A stretch of DNA of 64,000 nt from Fragum whitleyi (GCA_948146395.1 OX411556.1:34424411-34488410); one strand, 5' to 3'; numbered from the stretch's first letter, positions 38,301 to 46,245 are shown. A program made the numbers and translations. The notes: generated from the sequence alone by a model not told the origin.

Positions 38301-40508
38301 GCACATCATTAGAAGAAGCGCTATTTGAAAGAAATTTTAAGATTGCTTAAAGTTCATGGTCACAGGTCAATGTCAAATGTAAAAAAAAACTAGCTTGTTC
38401 AGAGCATAGCTCTTTCATATAAGGATGGATTTCAAAATAATTTAGCACAATTGTTTGCCATCATAAGTAAATGTGCCATTTGAAAAAGATTATAGGATAG
38501 CTCGAAGGTCAAGGTCAATGTTAAATGTTAAATATGGGCTTGACAGCAGTTGTCCTGTGCCAACCATCTAGGTTTAAAAGCTTTTTAATGGATAATTGAG
38601 ATGTCTCAATGGATTAAAGCATGATTATATCACATCTTTTACCCATCTAACACCTGAACTGACATTTATCCTTGTTTATCATGTTAATCTAACAAAACTC
38701 TAGACTTTAAAGGGGTTTAGGATGCATTCATGTAATAGCTACAAAAGACAATTCATTTTAATAGGAAATGATTTTCGGATTGAAATACCAAAAAATAATG
38801 CAAATATCCTAAACCATGGACTCATATGGATTCTCAAAGTGACTTTCACCTCAAATTAATGAAGATATTGATGTCTCAGTGCAAACTTTACTTAGTGTCT
38901 ACACATTGAATAGACCCTAAGTTAAATCCTTGGCTGAACCCTCAATATCTAAGGTACATGATGAATTGAAAACCAAGGTAAATATTTGCTTCTTACTGCC
39001 TTTGAAAAAAATTGATAAACCATAAGACAGATCTTGTTTTTCTCTCAGCTCAAATGAAACATTGTTATAGTTTTTTTGTCCGTGTACATCATGATTTATC
39101 GGTCAACCTGAATGAGAATTTCAGAAATAATTACATAGGAATTATAATCACTCTAGATTCAGAAAATTTGTTATTTGCAAAAAAATTAGACCCTTGTCAG
39201 TCTGTGCAGATTGACCAGGATCAACACTTTTTGCATTTCACAGTCCCTTTTTATTTGATTGGTCACAGCTATTTTTAACTCTATTGTGATTGTTTTTAGC
39301 TCTATTGTGATCGTACAATGTCTGGTGTCCGTTGTCAGTCATGCATCGTGCATCGTCCACAATTTCTTTAAACATCTCCTCCTAAACCAGTGGGCAAATC
39401 TTGATTAAACTTGGCAAGGATGTTCTTTGGATCAAGCTCTATCAAGGTTGTTAAAAAAAAAGGAAATCCACCCTAAACTTTCCCTTTACCCTTAACAAAA
39501 AGGATGAAAATAGGAAAATCTTCAAAAATCTTATCCTCTGAAACCAGAAGGCAGACAGCTTTCATATTTGGTATGTAGCATCATCTAGTGGACCTTTACC
39601 TAGTTTATCTATATTAAAACCCTAAGATCATATTTGGGCTCTACCTGGGAGCAACCCTTTTTACATAGAATCAAAGAGCAAAAATCTTTTAAAATCTTCT
39701 TTTTTTTAACCAGAGGGCACACAGCTTTCAAATTTGGTATGTAGCATCATCTAGTAGGCCCCTACCAAGTTTGTTCATATCAAGAACCTTGGGTCATATT
39801 TGGGCTCCACCAGGGCACATCCTTTTTAGCTCATCTGAGCGCAATGGGTGAAAAAATGAAAATCTTCAAAAATCTTCTTCTCTGAAAGCAGAAGGCAGAC
39901 AGCTTTCATATTTAGATTGTAGCATCATCAAATGGACCTCTACCAAATTTGTTCATATCAAGACCCTGGGGTCACATTTGGGCTCCACCCGGGTGCATCC
40001 CATTTTACATAGAATCAAAGAGCAAAAAGGCACATCTGTTGCTCTTGGCTAAAAACATTTCATGGTACATGTATTGATTTATTTATAGATATTATCTCCT
40101 TGTTGACATCTGCCTTTTTAATTAATGTGATGTCCCAGGGGTCAAAAAGACTCAGGTGAGCGATCTAGGACCATCATGGTACTCTTGTTTATTTTACTTT
40201 TCAACTTCTACTAAATTAAACTAAATTTTCCCTTTCATCTTAAAGTAGTGATGTCATGTCAAATATTTTCTATAACAGAGTCAAACATGTACAGAATCTC
40301 TATACTTTCCGTGAAAAAGTCAGATGTTTAAAGAATCTCGAAGTTGGCAGTCTGATGATAGAGCTATGAAATAATGTCTCTATCTGTTCATCCAGTCAAA
40401 TGTCCAGAATTTTCCTATTAGTATGATAAGAATGTTATGGCATTAAACTTTTCTGTGTATTTTCAGGCATTTTCATGGCTAGAATCTATACAGCCCAGTA
40501 AAATGTGA
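9654..40508 (+). CDS. HACL1: 2-hydroxyacyl-CoA lyase 1 (peroxisomal, ThDP-dependent)
   Basis: Cleaves 2-hydroxy fatty acyl-CoAs to a fatty aldehyde and formyl-CoA in peroxisomal alpha-oxidation of phytanate and 2-hydroxy fatty acids. The 15 coding exons, all GT-AG and in phase, are 9654-9707, 12934-13038, 15026-15066, 15384-15464, 16661-16811, 17772-17979, 18702-18837, 22931-23036, 25011-25094, 31627-31788, 32911-33011, 34451-34609, 36443-36547, 37482-37668 and 40467-40508. The total is 1722 nt, 573 residues against 578 in human HACL1. Signatures: FGIVGIPV near 24-31; RNEQ with the cofactor-activating Glu at E51; [31 protein letters not shown]; the ThDP/Mg site GDSAFGFSG at 447-455, with NNN at 474-476. 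The C-terminal SKM is a type 1 peroxisomal targeting signal. The start is the first Met and gives the expected N-terminus. The introns are filled with repeats, and intron 9 carries a 4.8-kb transposon in the same orientation. Confidence 0.97.
12064..12375 (+). repeat. Dispersed repeat family E
   Basis: Shares with 43790-44110 the order CTGTTTTCG...GAAAxxC, ATATCTG, CTACTGAAGG, ATTCACTTxAAAC, CAACCT..ACTATCAA, CATCCAGC..TCAACAGCC and GGTGxTGCTC. No coding capacity was recognised. It lies in HACL1 intron 1. Confidence 0.6.
12420..12649. mobile_element. TTAA-flanked MITE (family P)
   Basis: TTAA lies at both ends. The body matches 4796-5013: ACCTGTCCAAATTCAAAGG, the hairpin AGAAGAAATTGCTT..AAGCAATTTCTTCT, and the ending CAGGAAAGGG. 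It lies in HACL1 intron 1. A diverged fragment of family G (GTGACCTGCC...GGGACTATCTGGGAAG) follows directly at about 12652-12720. Confidence 0.75.
13113..13446. mobile_element. CAGG-ended MITE with 5-bp target duplication (hAT-like)
   Basis: The element spans 13118-13441. The termini are CAGTGGCGTGG and (reverse complement) CAGGGGTGTGG, flanked by flush AGTAC on both sides. A central hairpin pairs GAAGAAAATGC with GCATTTTCTTC near 13254-13288. It lies in HACL1 intron 2, 75 bp behind exon 2. A relative lies at 22518-22878. Confidence 0.7.
13813..14690 (+). repeat. Modular repeat family D, long copy
   Basis: It opens with TTTAGCTCCACTGGCTGAAAG, followed by CATGGCG and CCGTCCGT. It then carries several modules of about 160 bp, each with CAACCAAA..TCAC..GAATGATCCTTG(A/G)GTGA and AAATTATTGTGAT(C/T)GGATGAAAAATATG. 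It ends near AAGCCTGTGGAG. No reading frame is maintained. It lies in HACL1 intron 2. Confidence 0.75.
15497..15569. repeat. 70-bp palindrome, CAGTTGTAACTGCC family
   Basis: The arms GATGGCTCAGTAGGAAACAG..TTGTAACTGCCTAT and ATAGGCAGTTACAACTATTTCAAGCTGATCCAT are reverse complements with a few mismatches. Three other copies occur at 21950-22392 (split), 49717-49785 and 61624-61692. It lies in HACL1 intron 4. Confidence 0.8.
15803..15970 (+). repeat. SINE family A, body only
   Basis: Contains GATAGCAGCTGGAGGCTAGG, GGTACTGGTGTGAGAAATACC and GCGTAAAACCCC with an A/C-rich tail. The tRNA head is missing, consistent with 5' truncation. It lies in HACL1 intron 4. Confidence 0.75.
16420..16500. repeat. 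Hairpin-core relic
   Basis: TGTTGGAAAAAATTGAAATTGCT...AGCAATTTCTTCTTTTCAACA folds into a stem like the core of MITE family P and the element at 21989. No terminal repeats were identified. It ends about 160 bp before HACL1 exon 5. Confidence 0.5.
18410..18648. mobile_element. TTAA-type MITE (family Q)
   Basis: The left end ATAACTCATTGTCATGCTGAA and right end (reverse complement TTAACCCTTGTCATG) match the better preserved copy at 34111-34333. The left TTAA is mutated to ATAA. It ends 53 bp before HACL1 exon 7. Confidence 0.6.
18970..19240 (+). repeat. AAGGTCAAGGTCAT repeat (family F)
   Basis: Recurring CAAGGTCA motifs near 19135-19185 follow a CTGTCTGTCC stretch and end in TTTGAAAAAAATGCTG, the same order as at 33685-34060. 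It lies in HACL1 intron 7. Confidence 0.5.
19404..19510. repeat. One-ended fragment of MITE family G
   Basis: TATGTGACCCGTCACAC...CATCTGGGAGGTGTGTAAAGTGTC matches the left terminus of the element at 46958-47211. The opposite terminus was not found. Confidence 0.5.
19564..19742 (+). repeat. SINE family A, body only
   Basis: Starts in TTGTCTCCCACCAATGGGTTG and runs through GGCTAGGAAAGGATGTAA, AGAAATACCAGGGATC and AACTGAATGATTGTTAAAAG. The head is missing. It lies in HACL1 intron 7. Confidence 0.7.
20234..21515 (+). repeat. Modular repeat family D, longest copy
   Basis: It begins TTTTAGCTCCACTGGCC and ends GGGCCCTCTTGGGCCTCTTG. In between, about six modules of roughly 150 bp each carry TTCAATGAAA...CCAGAATGTTCCTTGGGTGACCC (near 20320, 20476, 20632, 20770, 20926 and 21067). 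No intact reading frame was seen. It lies in HACL1 intron 7. Confidence 0.75.
21950..22392. repeat. CAGTTGTAACTGCC palindrome split by a nested MITE
   Basis: The left arm (21950-21988: GATGGCTTAGTGTGAAACAG then TTGTAACTGCC) and right arm (22355-22392: ATAGGTAGTTACAACTG then TTCTCACTGATCCAT) are the halves of the 70-bp palindrome found intact elsewhere. They are separated by the element at 21989-22354. Confidence 0.8.
21984..22359. mobile_element. CAGG-ended MITE with AAACA target duplication, nested
   Basis: The element spans 21989-22354 (366 bp). The termini CAGGGTTCAACACTAA and (reverse complement) CAGGTGTCGACACTAA match at 13 of 16 positions, with flush AAACA duplications on both sides. 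The interior contains GAGTCTGAGACTCC-type repeats and the hairpin AAGAAATTGCTT..AAGCAATTTCTTCT near 22203-22238. CAGG ends suggest hAT, but the target duplication is 5 bp rather than 8. Confidence 0.75.
22511..22885. mobile_element. CAGGGG-ended MITE beside HACL1 exon 8
   Basis: The element spans 22518-22878 (361 bp). The ends are CAGGGGTGTGGAAT and (reverse complement) CAGGGATGTGGAA. The flanks CTATAGA and CTATAGG may be a mutated target duplication. A central hairpin pairs GAAGAAAATGCTGG with CCAGCAATTTCTTC near 22705-22735. It ends 52 bp before exon 8, inside the region that should hold the branch point. Confidence 0.75.
23113..23290 (+). repeat. SINE family A, body only
   Basis: Runs from CTGACTATTTGTCTCTC through GGGATAGCAGCTGGAGGC and GTGTGAGAAATAACAGGAATC to GAAAGCAGTG. 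The head is absent. It lies in HACL1 intron 8, 76 bp behind exon 8. Confidence 0.7.
23923..24314. mobile_element. TTAA-type MITE (family C)
   Basis: TTAA at 23923-23926 and 24311-24314. The inner termini CATCGTGAATTTAACA and (reverse complement) CATCATGCATTTGACA are inverted. The body has CATTCATTCCATACACTCAC and repeated CATTCCAA motifs. Relatives lie at 40962, 53725, 54816 and 58410. It lies in HACL1 intron 8. Confidence 0.65.
24446..24714 (-). repeat. SINE family A with tRNA head, minus strand
   Basis: Read on the minus strand it starts GCCGCCGTCAAAGCGCAG, has a degenerate T arm (GGTTTGATCC), then the body AGATAGCAGCTGGAGGCTAGG and ends GGCATAAAACCTCATTC. The head no longer folds as a tRNA. 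It lies in HACL1 intron 8. Confidence 0.75.
25501..25534 (+). repeat. Left terminal inverted repeat of the 4.8-kb transposon
   Basis: Begins GAGCCGCGCTCCAGG and continues through CCGGCCACTTTGACA. Thirty-three of 34 positions match the reverse complement of 30263-30296; the mismatch is at position 15 (G against A). Confidence 0.92.
25568..25575. promoter_or_regulatory. CRE-like palindrome upstream of the transposase
   Basis: TGACGTCA lies 96 bp upstream of the transposase start codon, within the 136 bp between the terminal repeat and the ATG. It is the consensus site of CREB/ATF factors. A role here is inference. No TATA box is obvious. Confidence 0.35.
25671..29643 (+). CDS. Putative RNase H-like transposase (DUF7869-type), four exons
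   Basis: Exons 25671-25688, 26450-27806, 28359-28653 and 29394-29643 join in phase to 1920 nt (639 residues). The N-terminus is acidic and Ser-rich (about 1-100). A Cys cluster GCGCSRGC at 105-112 may bind zinc. Then come a block with RGKKRKC, VCKKTFL and HGNSG near 155-210, a CARC pair at 306-309, and the RNase H-like part: FTFDFCQ (D370), HADNCAGQNKN (D455) and [12 protein letters not shown] (H491, D497). The HADN-QNKN and GH....D motifs and the final PPG...YLYRNVRQ segment recall uncharacterised animal proteins carrying DUF7869, from memory. I infer D370, D455 and D497 as a possible catalytic triad. The 18-nt first exon encodes MDKEIA. The start fits because the next upstream Met lies outside a plausible exon. 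The gene fills an element with matching terminal repeats, so transposase is the natural role, though unproven. Confidence 0.82.
26182..26309 (+). other. tRNA-like sequence followed by a run of 39 T, in transposase intron 1
   Basis: An A box-like TGGTCGAGAGGG near 26193 and a B box GGTTCGAATCC near 26248 are spaced as in a tRNA. The T arm is perfect (GTAGG/CCTAC), but the acceptor stem pairs at only about four of seven positions. The A box recalls Leu/Ser tRNAs. Thirty-nine T (26271-26309) follow at once and would terminate RNA polymerase III. It is a tRNA relic, SINE head or Pol III promoter rather than a working tRNA. Confidence 0.5.
28956..28972. repeat. Run of 17 G in transposase intron 3
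   Basis: An uninterrupted poly-G tract about 300 bp behind exon 3 of the transposase. It could form a G-quadruplex or be of uncertain length in assembly. Confidence 0.9.
30263..30296 (-). repeat. Right terminal inverted repeat of the 4.8-kb transposon
   Basis: Ends CTGGAGCGCGGCTC on the plus strand and pairs with 25501-25534. It is followed directly by the AAAT duplication at 30297-30300. Confidence 0.92.
30552..31556. mobile_element. TA-flanked 1-kb mariner-like element without transposase
   Basis: The ends CGAGGGATGATCCAGAA and (reverse complement) CGAGGGTTGATCCAAAAG are inverted, and TA lies on both sides (30552-30553, 31555-31556). An inner inverted pair GCGGGGGAGC recurs near 30735 and 31365. 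No transposase-like frame was recognised in the 1001 bp, so it is probably non-autonomous. It lies in HACL1 intron 9, about 250 bp behind the 4.8-kb transposon. Confidence 0.75.
32616..32843. mobile_element. MITE family H in HACL1 intron 10
   Basis: The inverted ends TTGAGCCTGTGTGTGAC and (reverse complement) TTGAACCTGTGCGTGAT extend through TTTCCAACAATTT. The interior has AGTAAAGACTTTGGTCAGACT. A second copy lies at 56016-56254. It ends 67 bp before exon 11. Confidence 0.7.
33685..34060 (+). repeat. AAGGTCAAGGTCAT repeat (family F)
   Basis: Contains CTGTCTGTCAG, repeated CAAGGTCAAGG motifs and TTTGAAAAAATGCTG, matching the copy at 18970-19240. It lies in HACL1 intron 11. Confidence 0.5.
34111..34333. 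mobile_element. TTAA-flanked MITE (family Q, piggyBac-like)
   Basis: TTAA at both borders. The termini TTAACTCTTGTCATGTTGAA and (reverse complement) TTAACCCCTGTCATGCTGAA form an inverted repeat of about 20 bp. It is 223 bp long, with no coding capacity. It ends 117 bp before HACL1 exon 12. Confidence 0.8.
34793..34953. repeat. Foldback palindrome with arms of about 75 bp
   Basis: The inner stem CTATATTTTCATGAGTGG pairs with CCACTCGTGAAAATATAG around a GAG-containing loop near 34876. Pairing continues outward with gaps through AATTGATA/TATCAATT to GAATAAT/ATTATTC. It lies in HACL1 intron 12. Confidence 0.7.
35113..36095 (+). repeat. Modular repeat family D, long copy
   Basis: It begins TTTTTAGCTCCACTGGCTG and matches 13813-14690 almost throughout. 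Modules with ATGATCCTTGGGTGACCC lie near 35262, 35415, 35579, 35744 and 35896, and it ends AAGCCTGTGGAGTG. It lies in HACL1 intron 12. Confidence 0.75.
36576..36740. mobile_element. TTAA-flanked palindromic MITE (family K)
   Basis: TTAA at 36576-36579 and 36737-36740. The ends GGTAGTGGACCCGTAATAG and (reverse complement) GGTAGTGGACCTGTAATAG extend through TTCCGCAAC. The whole 165 bp folds on itself. It begins 28 bp behind the HACL1 exon 13 donor. Diverged copies are at 2128-2274 and 46246-46403. Confidence 0.85.
37215..37280 (+). other. Possible tRNA-derived relic
   Basis: An A box-like TGGTCTAGCGATAG and a B box-like GAGTTCAATTC stand at tRNA-like spacing, but no acceptor stem forms. It lies in HACL1 intron 13, about 200 bp before exon 14. 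Confidence 0.3.
37729..38267 (+). repeat. Ten-copy 54-bp minisatellite directly behind HACL1 exon 14
   Basis: The unit starts GGTGCCTTAGTGCATCCACC and is repeated ten times. Only two positions vary: CCAGTCTG/CCAATCTG and TTTTGTC/TTTGGTC. Copies 1 and 3 carry the TTTT form, and copies 3-6 the CCAAT form. Because 54 is a multiple of three, three frames stay open, but the donor at 37669 (GTATGT) places the array in the intron. It begins 60 bp behind that donor. Low divergence points to recent expansion. Confidence 0.95.
39290..40190 (+). repeat. Modular repeat related to family D
   Basis: Begins TTTTTAGCTCTATTGTGATCG with CATCGTCC. Modules carry CTTCAAAAATCTTCTTCTCTG, GGCAGACAGCTTTCATATTTGG and GTAGCATCATCTAGTGG (near 39580, 39740 and 39920). 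It ends GGTGAGCGATCTAGGACCAT and CTCTTGTTT, the usual end of an AGCTCA-type mollusc repeat. It lies in HACL1 intron 14 and ends about 280 bp before the last exon. Confidence 0.65.
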
Positions 40509-40961
40509 AGTAAACAAGACATCACAATTCATAGTATCATCAACATCAAAATTCAACAAAATGTATTTCCCCTAAACCAAGAGGACAAATATTTTAAAGA
40601 AATCACAAGTGGAAGAACAAAAAGATACTTCTTAAACATTTTAATTGTTCATCACAATGGCTATTAACCATTGACATGCTGTTCACTACATAATGTCAAT
40701 TTCAGGAGGACAATTTTAAACGGAACGCCAGTCGCAACACTGTTAGTATAGAAGTTTGAAGTATGGCTTATTTAAACTTGGACTACATTTTGTGTATGAT
40801 AAAGATATTTGTTTGAAACTTTGAATATGGTTTCATTATTGCAAGAGTAACCAATACTTTAAAAGGATTTAATTGTATTTTATGCATGTCTGTTTTGAAA
40901 CAAAAGAGAAGATATTGTCATAATCACGCCAATGTAGATATAATTCTAGGCCTACATATAA

Positions 40962-41300
40962 GAACATTGTGAAATTGACAGTCATTCCAATCAAAACCAT
41001 TCTTATTGGCTCACTCAGAGCTCCATTCATTCATTCCAAACTCTCACTCAAACCATTCAAAAACACTCCAAAATGACTTAAAAAGATTAAATCAACATAA
41101 TATAAATAGAAAAAAGAACATTATTTCACTAGTATAGTTGAAATTGTAAGTGACTGATTGGTTCTGGAAGAAATATGAAGCTATTTATAAAACATGTATG
41201 CATATTTTTCACTCAAAACTGGCTCCACAGACTGATTCCATTTCATTCCTAAACCATTCCAATGTAATTCACCTTCTCAATTTCACAATGTTTTATAACT
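40962..41300. repeat. MITE family C copy behind the HACL1 stop
   Basis: The ends ACATTGTGAAATTGACAG and (reverse complement) ACATTGTGAAATTGAGAAG are inverted. The body has CATTCATTCCAAACTCTCAC. It lies between the HACL1 stop and the candidate polyadenylation signal, so may be transcribed in the 3' untranslated region. Confidence 0.65.
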
Positions 41301-41594
41301 GTATTAGTTACGCCTTGATAAACCTTTGCCTTATCTCTGCTATTATTGATGATTGTTGCTTGAAACTTGGAATGCACTTCCCCATCACTTGAGCAAATCA
41401 TGCCATCAGCATGTATAGCTCTGAATGTATTTTTGTAAAAACTTAATCCCTTTTTTCTACTTCAATTTTTTCCTGCAGTAAAATTAATATCTTATTTCAG
41501 TACTCTTGCGGTAAGAGTAATTTCTTTTTTCTTTACTTAGATATAAGGTCAAAATACATTGTTCTGGTATGAAGTGCATCACTAGTTAATATGG

Positions 41595-41600
41595 AATAAA
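41595..41600 (+). promoter_or_regulatory. Candidate polyadenylation signal for HACL1
   Basis: AATAAA about 1.1 kb behind the stop codon, with T-rich sequence following. It is the first canonical hexamer noticed. Others occur further on (near 41973), so the real 3' end is uncertain. Confidence 0.35.
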
Positions 41601-42413
41601 GGTGCCTTTTTATGTATTTATTTACTTTTATATGATTCTTTATTTACATGACATTTTACAATTGCATATTCCAATGATTTGTTACTGTATATTGTTTGAA
41701 AAATATTGATATCCAAGATATGTCTTTCAGTATGTTGAATGTTAAATTGAAAAGATTACACTTACAGCATAAAGAATGTGCCATTATTTATTCATCTCTT
41801 TTGAAACTCCCCAGGGAACAATTTGCTAGTGGGGAGCTTTAACACTTACCCAAAGAATATGGTCCGTTATGTAACTTTCATTTTCAATGTATTTTAAAAG
41901 ATATAGCATTATCATTTTCCTGTCTGGCAGCCATGCATATTTCTGTCTGTCCATCAATATACCTTGATAAAACAATAAAAGCAATTGTCAAATCAAATTC
42001 TCTTCAAAATTTCACAGAATGATAGTGCATTCATAAGGATCTTTCATTTCGAATTATTATTTGATTTGATCTGTAGTCAAGTAACAGAGAAAAACACAGG
42101 GTATATGAAAATGTATTGAAGAAAACTTCATGTCAACACAGTTTCACCGATTTCTCACCTCAATCTTTCATAGAAGGATTGTACCATCATGACAATGATT
42201 AATGGTAGGACAAATATGTATGCATCAGGGGGAGGGGGTTTGTATCCTCTAGTTTTAACCAAAAATCTTTGTTGACATTCTACAGTCCACATTTTGCAAT
42301 GTTGCATAAAATGATATTACAGATTGTGACGGTGAAAGTTGTTTCTACAATATAAATACTGATATTTTAATTATTTATTGACAAAATTTTATGTCCATTG
42401 CATATTATGTATG

Positions 42414-42756
42414 TAGAGTAAACTCTCGGTAGTTCGTCAATCAAGGGACCAAGACAATTTATACTAACTTAACGTTGTACGAACCAACCAGACTAAAGTG
42501 GTCGGTAGTTTCTTGACTTGGTTTTTAGGAACACTCTGTTTTGGGCTTGATTAAAATTATATACGCATATACTTTTGATCAATTTCTAACAAGACCATTT
42601 GTTGAGGTTAATGAAGCTAAAATACCACTATTTTTAAAATATTCAAAATCAAAATAACGCAATATTTATTCAGTAATTGCATGTCAGTTCACAACTCCAT
42701 CAAAGTGTTTTCCCTTGGATCAAATCACACTAAGCGTTTACTGAGAGTTTACTGTA
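42414..42756. mobile_element. TA-flanked MITE (Tigger/pogo-like ends)
   Basis: The element spans 42416-42754 (339 bp) with TA on both sides. The ends GAGTAAACTCTCGGTAG and (reverse complement) CAGTAAACTCTCAGTAAACG are inverted. It has no coding capacity. A similar half-site, GCGAACTACTGAGAGTATAC, lies at 43243-43263 and may belong to a second partial copy. Confidence 0.7.
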
Positions 42757-43789
42757 CATACATACTTCAGTGGACGACGAAACCTCGGCAGTACAATGTA
42801 TCAGTGTGGACGACATGTTGACAATCCAGTCTACGAACATTTGCAATTTCACATATACGTGATCGGTATGAGATCTGTACATGAATTTCATTTCTCGGCT
42901 GCTGATTGAAATCCTTAATCGACTTGATCCTCTGAATTTACAAATCCAACAAGGTCTCTAAATAAGGATGCAATCATAAGTAGCCTACGGATCAACAGGC
43001 TTGAAAATCAATGTAAATATCTAATTGTGACACCTTCGGCAATCATTAATTCACAATTCTCATCTACAAATAAAACTTATGGATTTGTGTTATAAGCCAG
43101 CCCTCGGGACTTGACATGGGCCTCCAACGAACTACGAAAGATTGACGTGCGCAGAGCACGGAGTTTCTTAAAAGCTAAAGAAGGGAAAAAATTGGAACCA
43201 AAGAATGTATACGAACGAACACATACCTACGAACCACCGGCGTGCGAACTACTGAGAGTATACTTTATATTCTCAATTATGAAAAAATCATTAATATTTT
43301 CGCAGTATGAAACACATTGCAAAGAAGATACTAAAAAAAATGAAATTCTGTTAAAATTTCTCGTTGACCACAAACTGACGGTTGCCGTAGGCTCAACGGA
43401 CACCGATAAAAGTGCTAATATATTTATATTGGCACTTCAAACTGTAATGTGTTGAGGCCTCAATACAGCATGGATAATTTTACAGAAATGAAAATGGCAT
43501 GTGATTACGTCATAATACAGAGCGCCTGTTTGTCAGGAATCAGTAGGCGTAGCGGCATCAGGGTATTTTCATGGCCATTTCCCCGATCAACATGTTCGTC
43601 AACCGACGATCTGTAAATTTGTCATTGATAGAAAATCTCCTTTGCAATGAAATAATTTTGTCAGGCGCTTCGCTCCTCAAAAAAGTCTTTATAACGGGAT
43701 TTACATATACGTACCATTCTACTTATTATATGAGTATTATAAATTATTTTGAAATTGGTTTATACCATCTTTGTAAGAATTATTCTCCT
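42757..43789. other. Intergenic, no gene recognised
   Basis: Two open frames (43111-43455 and 43571-43978) have no recognisable domain, and the first overlaps a transposon-like end. Nothing else was supported. Confidence 0.35.
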
Positions 43790-44110
43790 TTTTACCCAGG
43801 CTGTTTTCGGAGAAAACTCGAGGTATTGCTATATAGCCTTGGTGTCAATGTTGTCCTCTATGTTGTCATTGTCATGCGAAAACTTTTACAGTTTGTGATA
43901 TATCTGGATCTACTGAAGGCATTCACTTCAAACCATGTTCAGCAACAAAAAAGCAACCTATACTATCAATATGGATAACTCTAGATTAATTTTGTGCAAA
44001 TTATGCTCATTTTTTTGACTTCGATTTTCATTTAAAATCCAGCACGTTCATCCACCATCCAGCTATCAACAGCCAAGCATAGTCACCCGTAGGCGATGCT
44101 CATGTTTGAC
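43790..44110 (+). repeat. Dispersed repeat family E
   Basis: Matches 12064-12375 in order: GGCTGTTTTCGGAGAAAAC, GTCAATGTTGTCCTC, GATCTACTGAAGGCATTCAC, CAACCTATACTATCAATATGG and CATCCAGCTATCAACAGCC. Confidence 0.6.
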
Positions 44111-44389
44111 TTGGATATTTGCATTATCCAGCACCTGCAGCAGAGCATTGGATTCCGCAGGCTGTGCCCATGTTTAGACTTCATCTTCTCCTTTTGATAA
44201 ACATGATATAGGTGACTTGTTCTTTAACACCTTATATATTAAATGGCACATCTCTTGAGCAATTGCTTTGAATAAATTGACTGTTTGATACGCCTATTGT
44301 CTTCCGATATGTGAGACTGCTGGCACATTACATGACTACAGGGACATGACTTCAATGACACAAATTAAGCAAGTGCGTAATACAAAAAT

Positions 44390-44500
44390 CCTCTGTTGAA
44401 AAATATCGTAGAGGAATGACCACGACATCGCAACTACAGCTTTTTCAAGCTGTAATTACCATTTTGCGACCATTCATCAATGTTGAAATCCTTAAAATTA
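44390..44500. repeat. Diverged copy of the palindromic core of family I
   Basis: ACTACAGCTTTTTCAAGCTGTAATTACC is followed by ACCATTCATCAATGTTG. The same order (ACTACAGCTT..AAGCTGTAGT, ATCATTCATCAATGTTA) lies inside the element at 57083-57354. Confidence 0.5.
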
Positions 44501-45049
44501 TCCATTGAGACCCCTTGCTCTATCCTCCATGTTTTGCCAAAATGAGTGCACAGACGTCATTTTAATTAAGTGTCCCTAACGCCTTTACATTTGTGGGGGA
44601 GTATATAGTCGGCAGCTTCTGTGCCAATCCATCTGTCTTTCCGTCCCACGTCATATATCAGGAGCTCCTGGGCCATATTGGTTGAAAATTCATACATAAA
44701 CATTCTTCAAAATTTCCAAGAAACTTTTTTGAATTTTCGCAATTCAAGGCTGCGTCATGAAAAAAGGGGTCTTAATTTTAAAAAATGAGTTTTTTGTCGA
44801 TTTCTCCTAGTATTATTGTCAGAATCTTATGAAATTTCACATTTAAGTAGCAAATCAGATCCTCTTGATCTTTAACTATTGAAAATTTACGTGCAAAAAT
44901 ATGTCATGGGAAAAGGGGCCTTTATGTTATTAGCTTTACGTAAGCTCTCTTTTTCTCCTGTATAAACTTTTATTGTCCATAACTTTTGTTTGGTTATAGA
45001 AATAGTCTTCATAAAATACATGCACATTGCTTGTGACAAACGCTTTTTT

Positions 45050-45600
45050 GGTACTAAGTTTAAGAACATAAGTCAAGATCATATTTCAAGGTCAGAATTT
45101 GGACAATTAAAACTTTAAAGTTGGCCATAGTTTTACAATGGTAAGTGAAAAAGCATTTATATTTCAAATGTTTATTACTTGTGACAAGACCTTTCATTAG
45201 AAAACTTAGGCAAGGATCTCGTCCAACGTCAAGGTCAAATTGTCAAGGTCAATAATTTCCATCATAAAAACTCATGCTTGGCCATAACTTTTAATGTGAA
45301 TGAGAAAGGGTCTTCATATTTCACATGTGCTTTACTTGTGATAAGATATTTCTGTTGGTTCCCAGTTCAAGGTCATCAGTCAAGGTCATTGTAATTTTTC
45401 AATGTCAAATTTGTGAGAACAAAAACGTTACTTTTAGCCATAACTTTTGACTGGTAAGTGATCGGGCCTTCATATTTCACATGATGATTGCCTTGGACAA
45501 GGCCTTTCTGTTAGTACCAAGTTCAAGGTCATTGGTCAATGTCAAGGTCATTTTTCAAGGTCGAATGTTTGAAAAAAAGGCCATGCATTTTGAAAGGTAT
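45050..45600 (+). repeat. AAGGTCAAGGTCAT repeat (family F), several modules
   Basis: Three or four modules of about 150 bp carry GCCATAACTTTTxA, TCATATTTCACATG, CTTGTGATAAG/GGACAAG, TTCAAGGTCATxxGTCAA and AAGGTCA motifs. It joins a family D fragment at 45600-45880. Confidence 0.55.
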
Positions 45601-45880
45601 GTGAGTTCGGTCTTAAACTTTTTTAAAAAAATCTTCTCAGAAACTTCTGGATGAATTTCAACCAAACTTCACAGGAATTATACTAAGGTGAATGAACCTC
45701 TATTAAAGTTGATCAAAGATTTTTGATCCGATGCAAAACAAGGCTTTAATGGACGTTGCTCAATTCCATAGATGGTGTTATGTTATATGTGACTTTTCTC
45801 AGAATATTACCAATGGATATCAACAAATATTCACTGGAATTATCCTTGAGTGGACCTTTATCAATCTACTTTAAAGAAAA
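45600..45880 (+). repeat. Modular repeat family D, fragment
   Basis: AAACTTCTGGATGAATTTCAAC, CAAACTTCACAGGAATTATAC, GATCCGATGCAAAACA and CACTGGAATTATCCTTGAGTG match the modules of 13813-14690 and 35113-36095. Confidence 0.65.
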
Positions 45881-46245
45881 AGAAAAAAAAGAAAAAAGAA
45901 AAAGTGAGCTTAAAATAATTATTCAACATGTCAAGCATTCTAAGTTGTTAACTGTAACAAACTATAATTTTGCTTCTAGACGCCCTTTTTACTCGCCTCA
46001 GTTTACCTGTGAGGTGAGCGTCTAATTTAAACAGGTTAAAACAATGCATAGCATCATTGCTGTGCAGTAAAACGTGGCTTACATATCTCTTGTGATTGGG
46101 TCACGTTAAATCACTTTACATCGAACGGATTGGACTGTTTTGGCCTAGCTATACTGAATAGAGCATACTAAGAAATGACAATGGAAATGATTTGATTTTT
46201 TGAAGGTAAGTTTGTGCGTCGAAAGTAGTCCACACATGATGAATG

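Noticed and set aside
37640..38328. Long open frames on both strands through the 54-bp repeats (277, 207 and 203 codons)
   Set aside because: The unit length is a multiple of three, so open frames are automatic. HACL1 exon 14 ends at a clear donor (37669), and the rest is intron.
43111..43455. 114-codon frame with a basic N-terminal half
   Set aside because: No domain recognised. It overlaps a transposon-like end and has no splice or start support.
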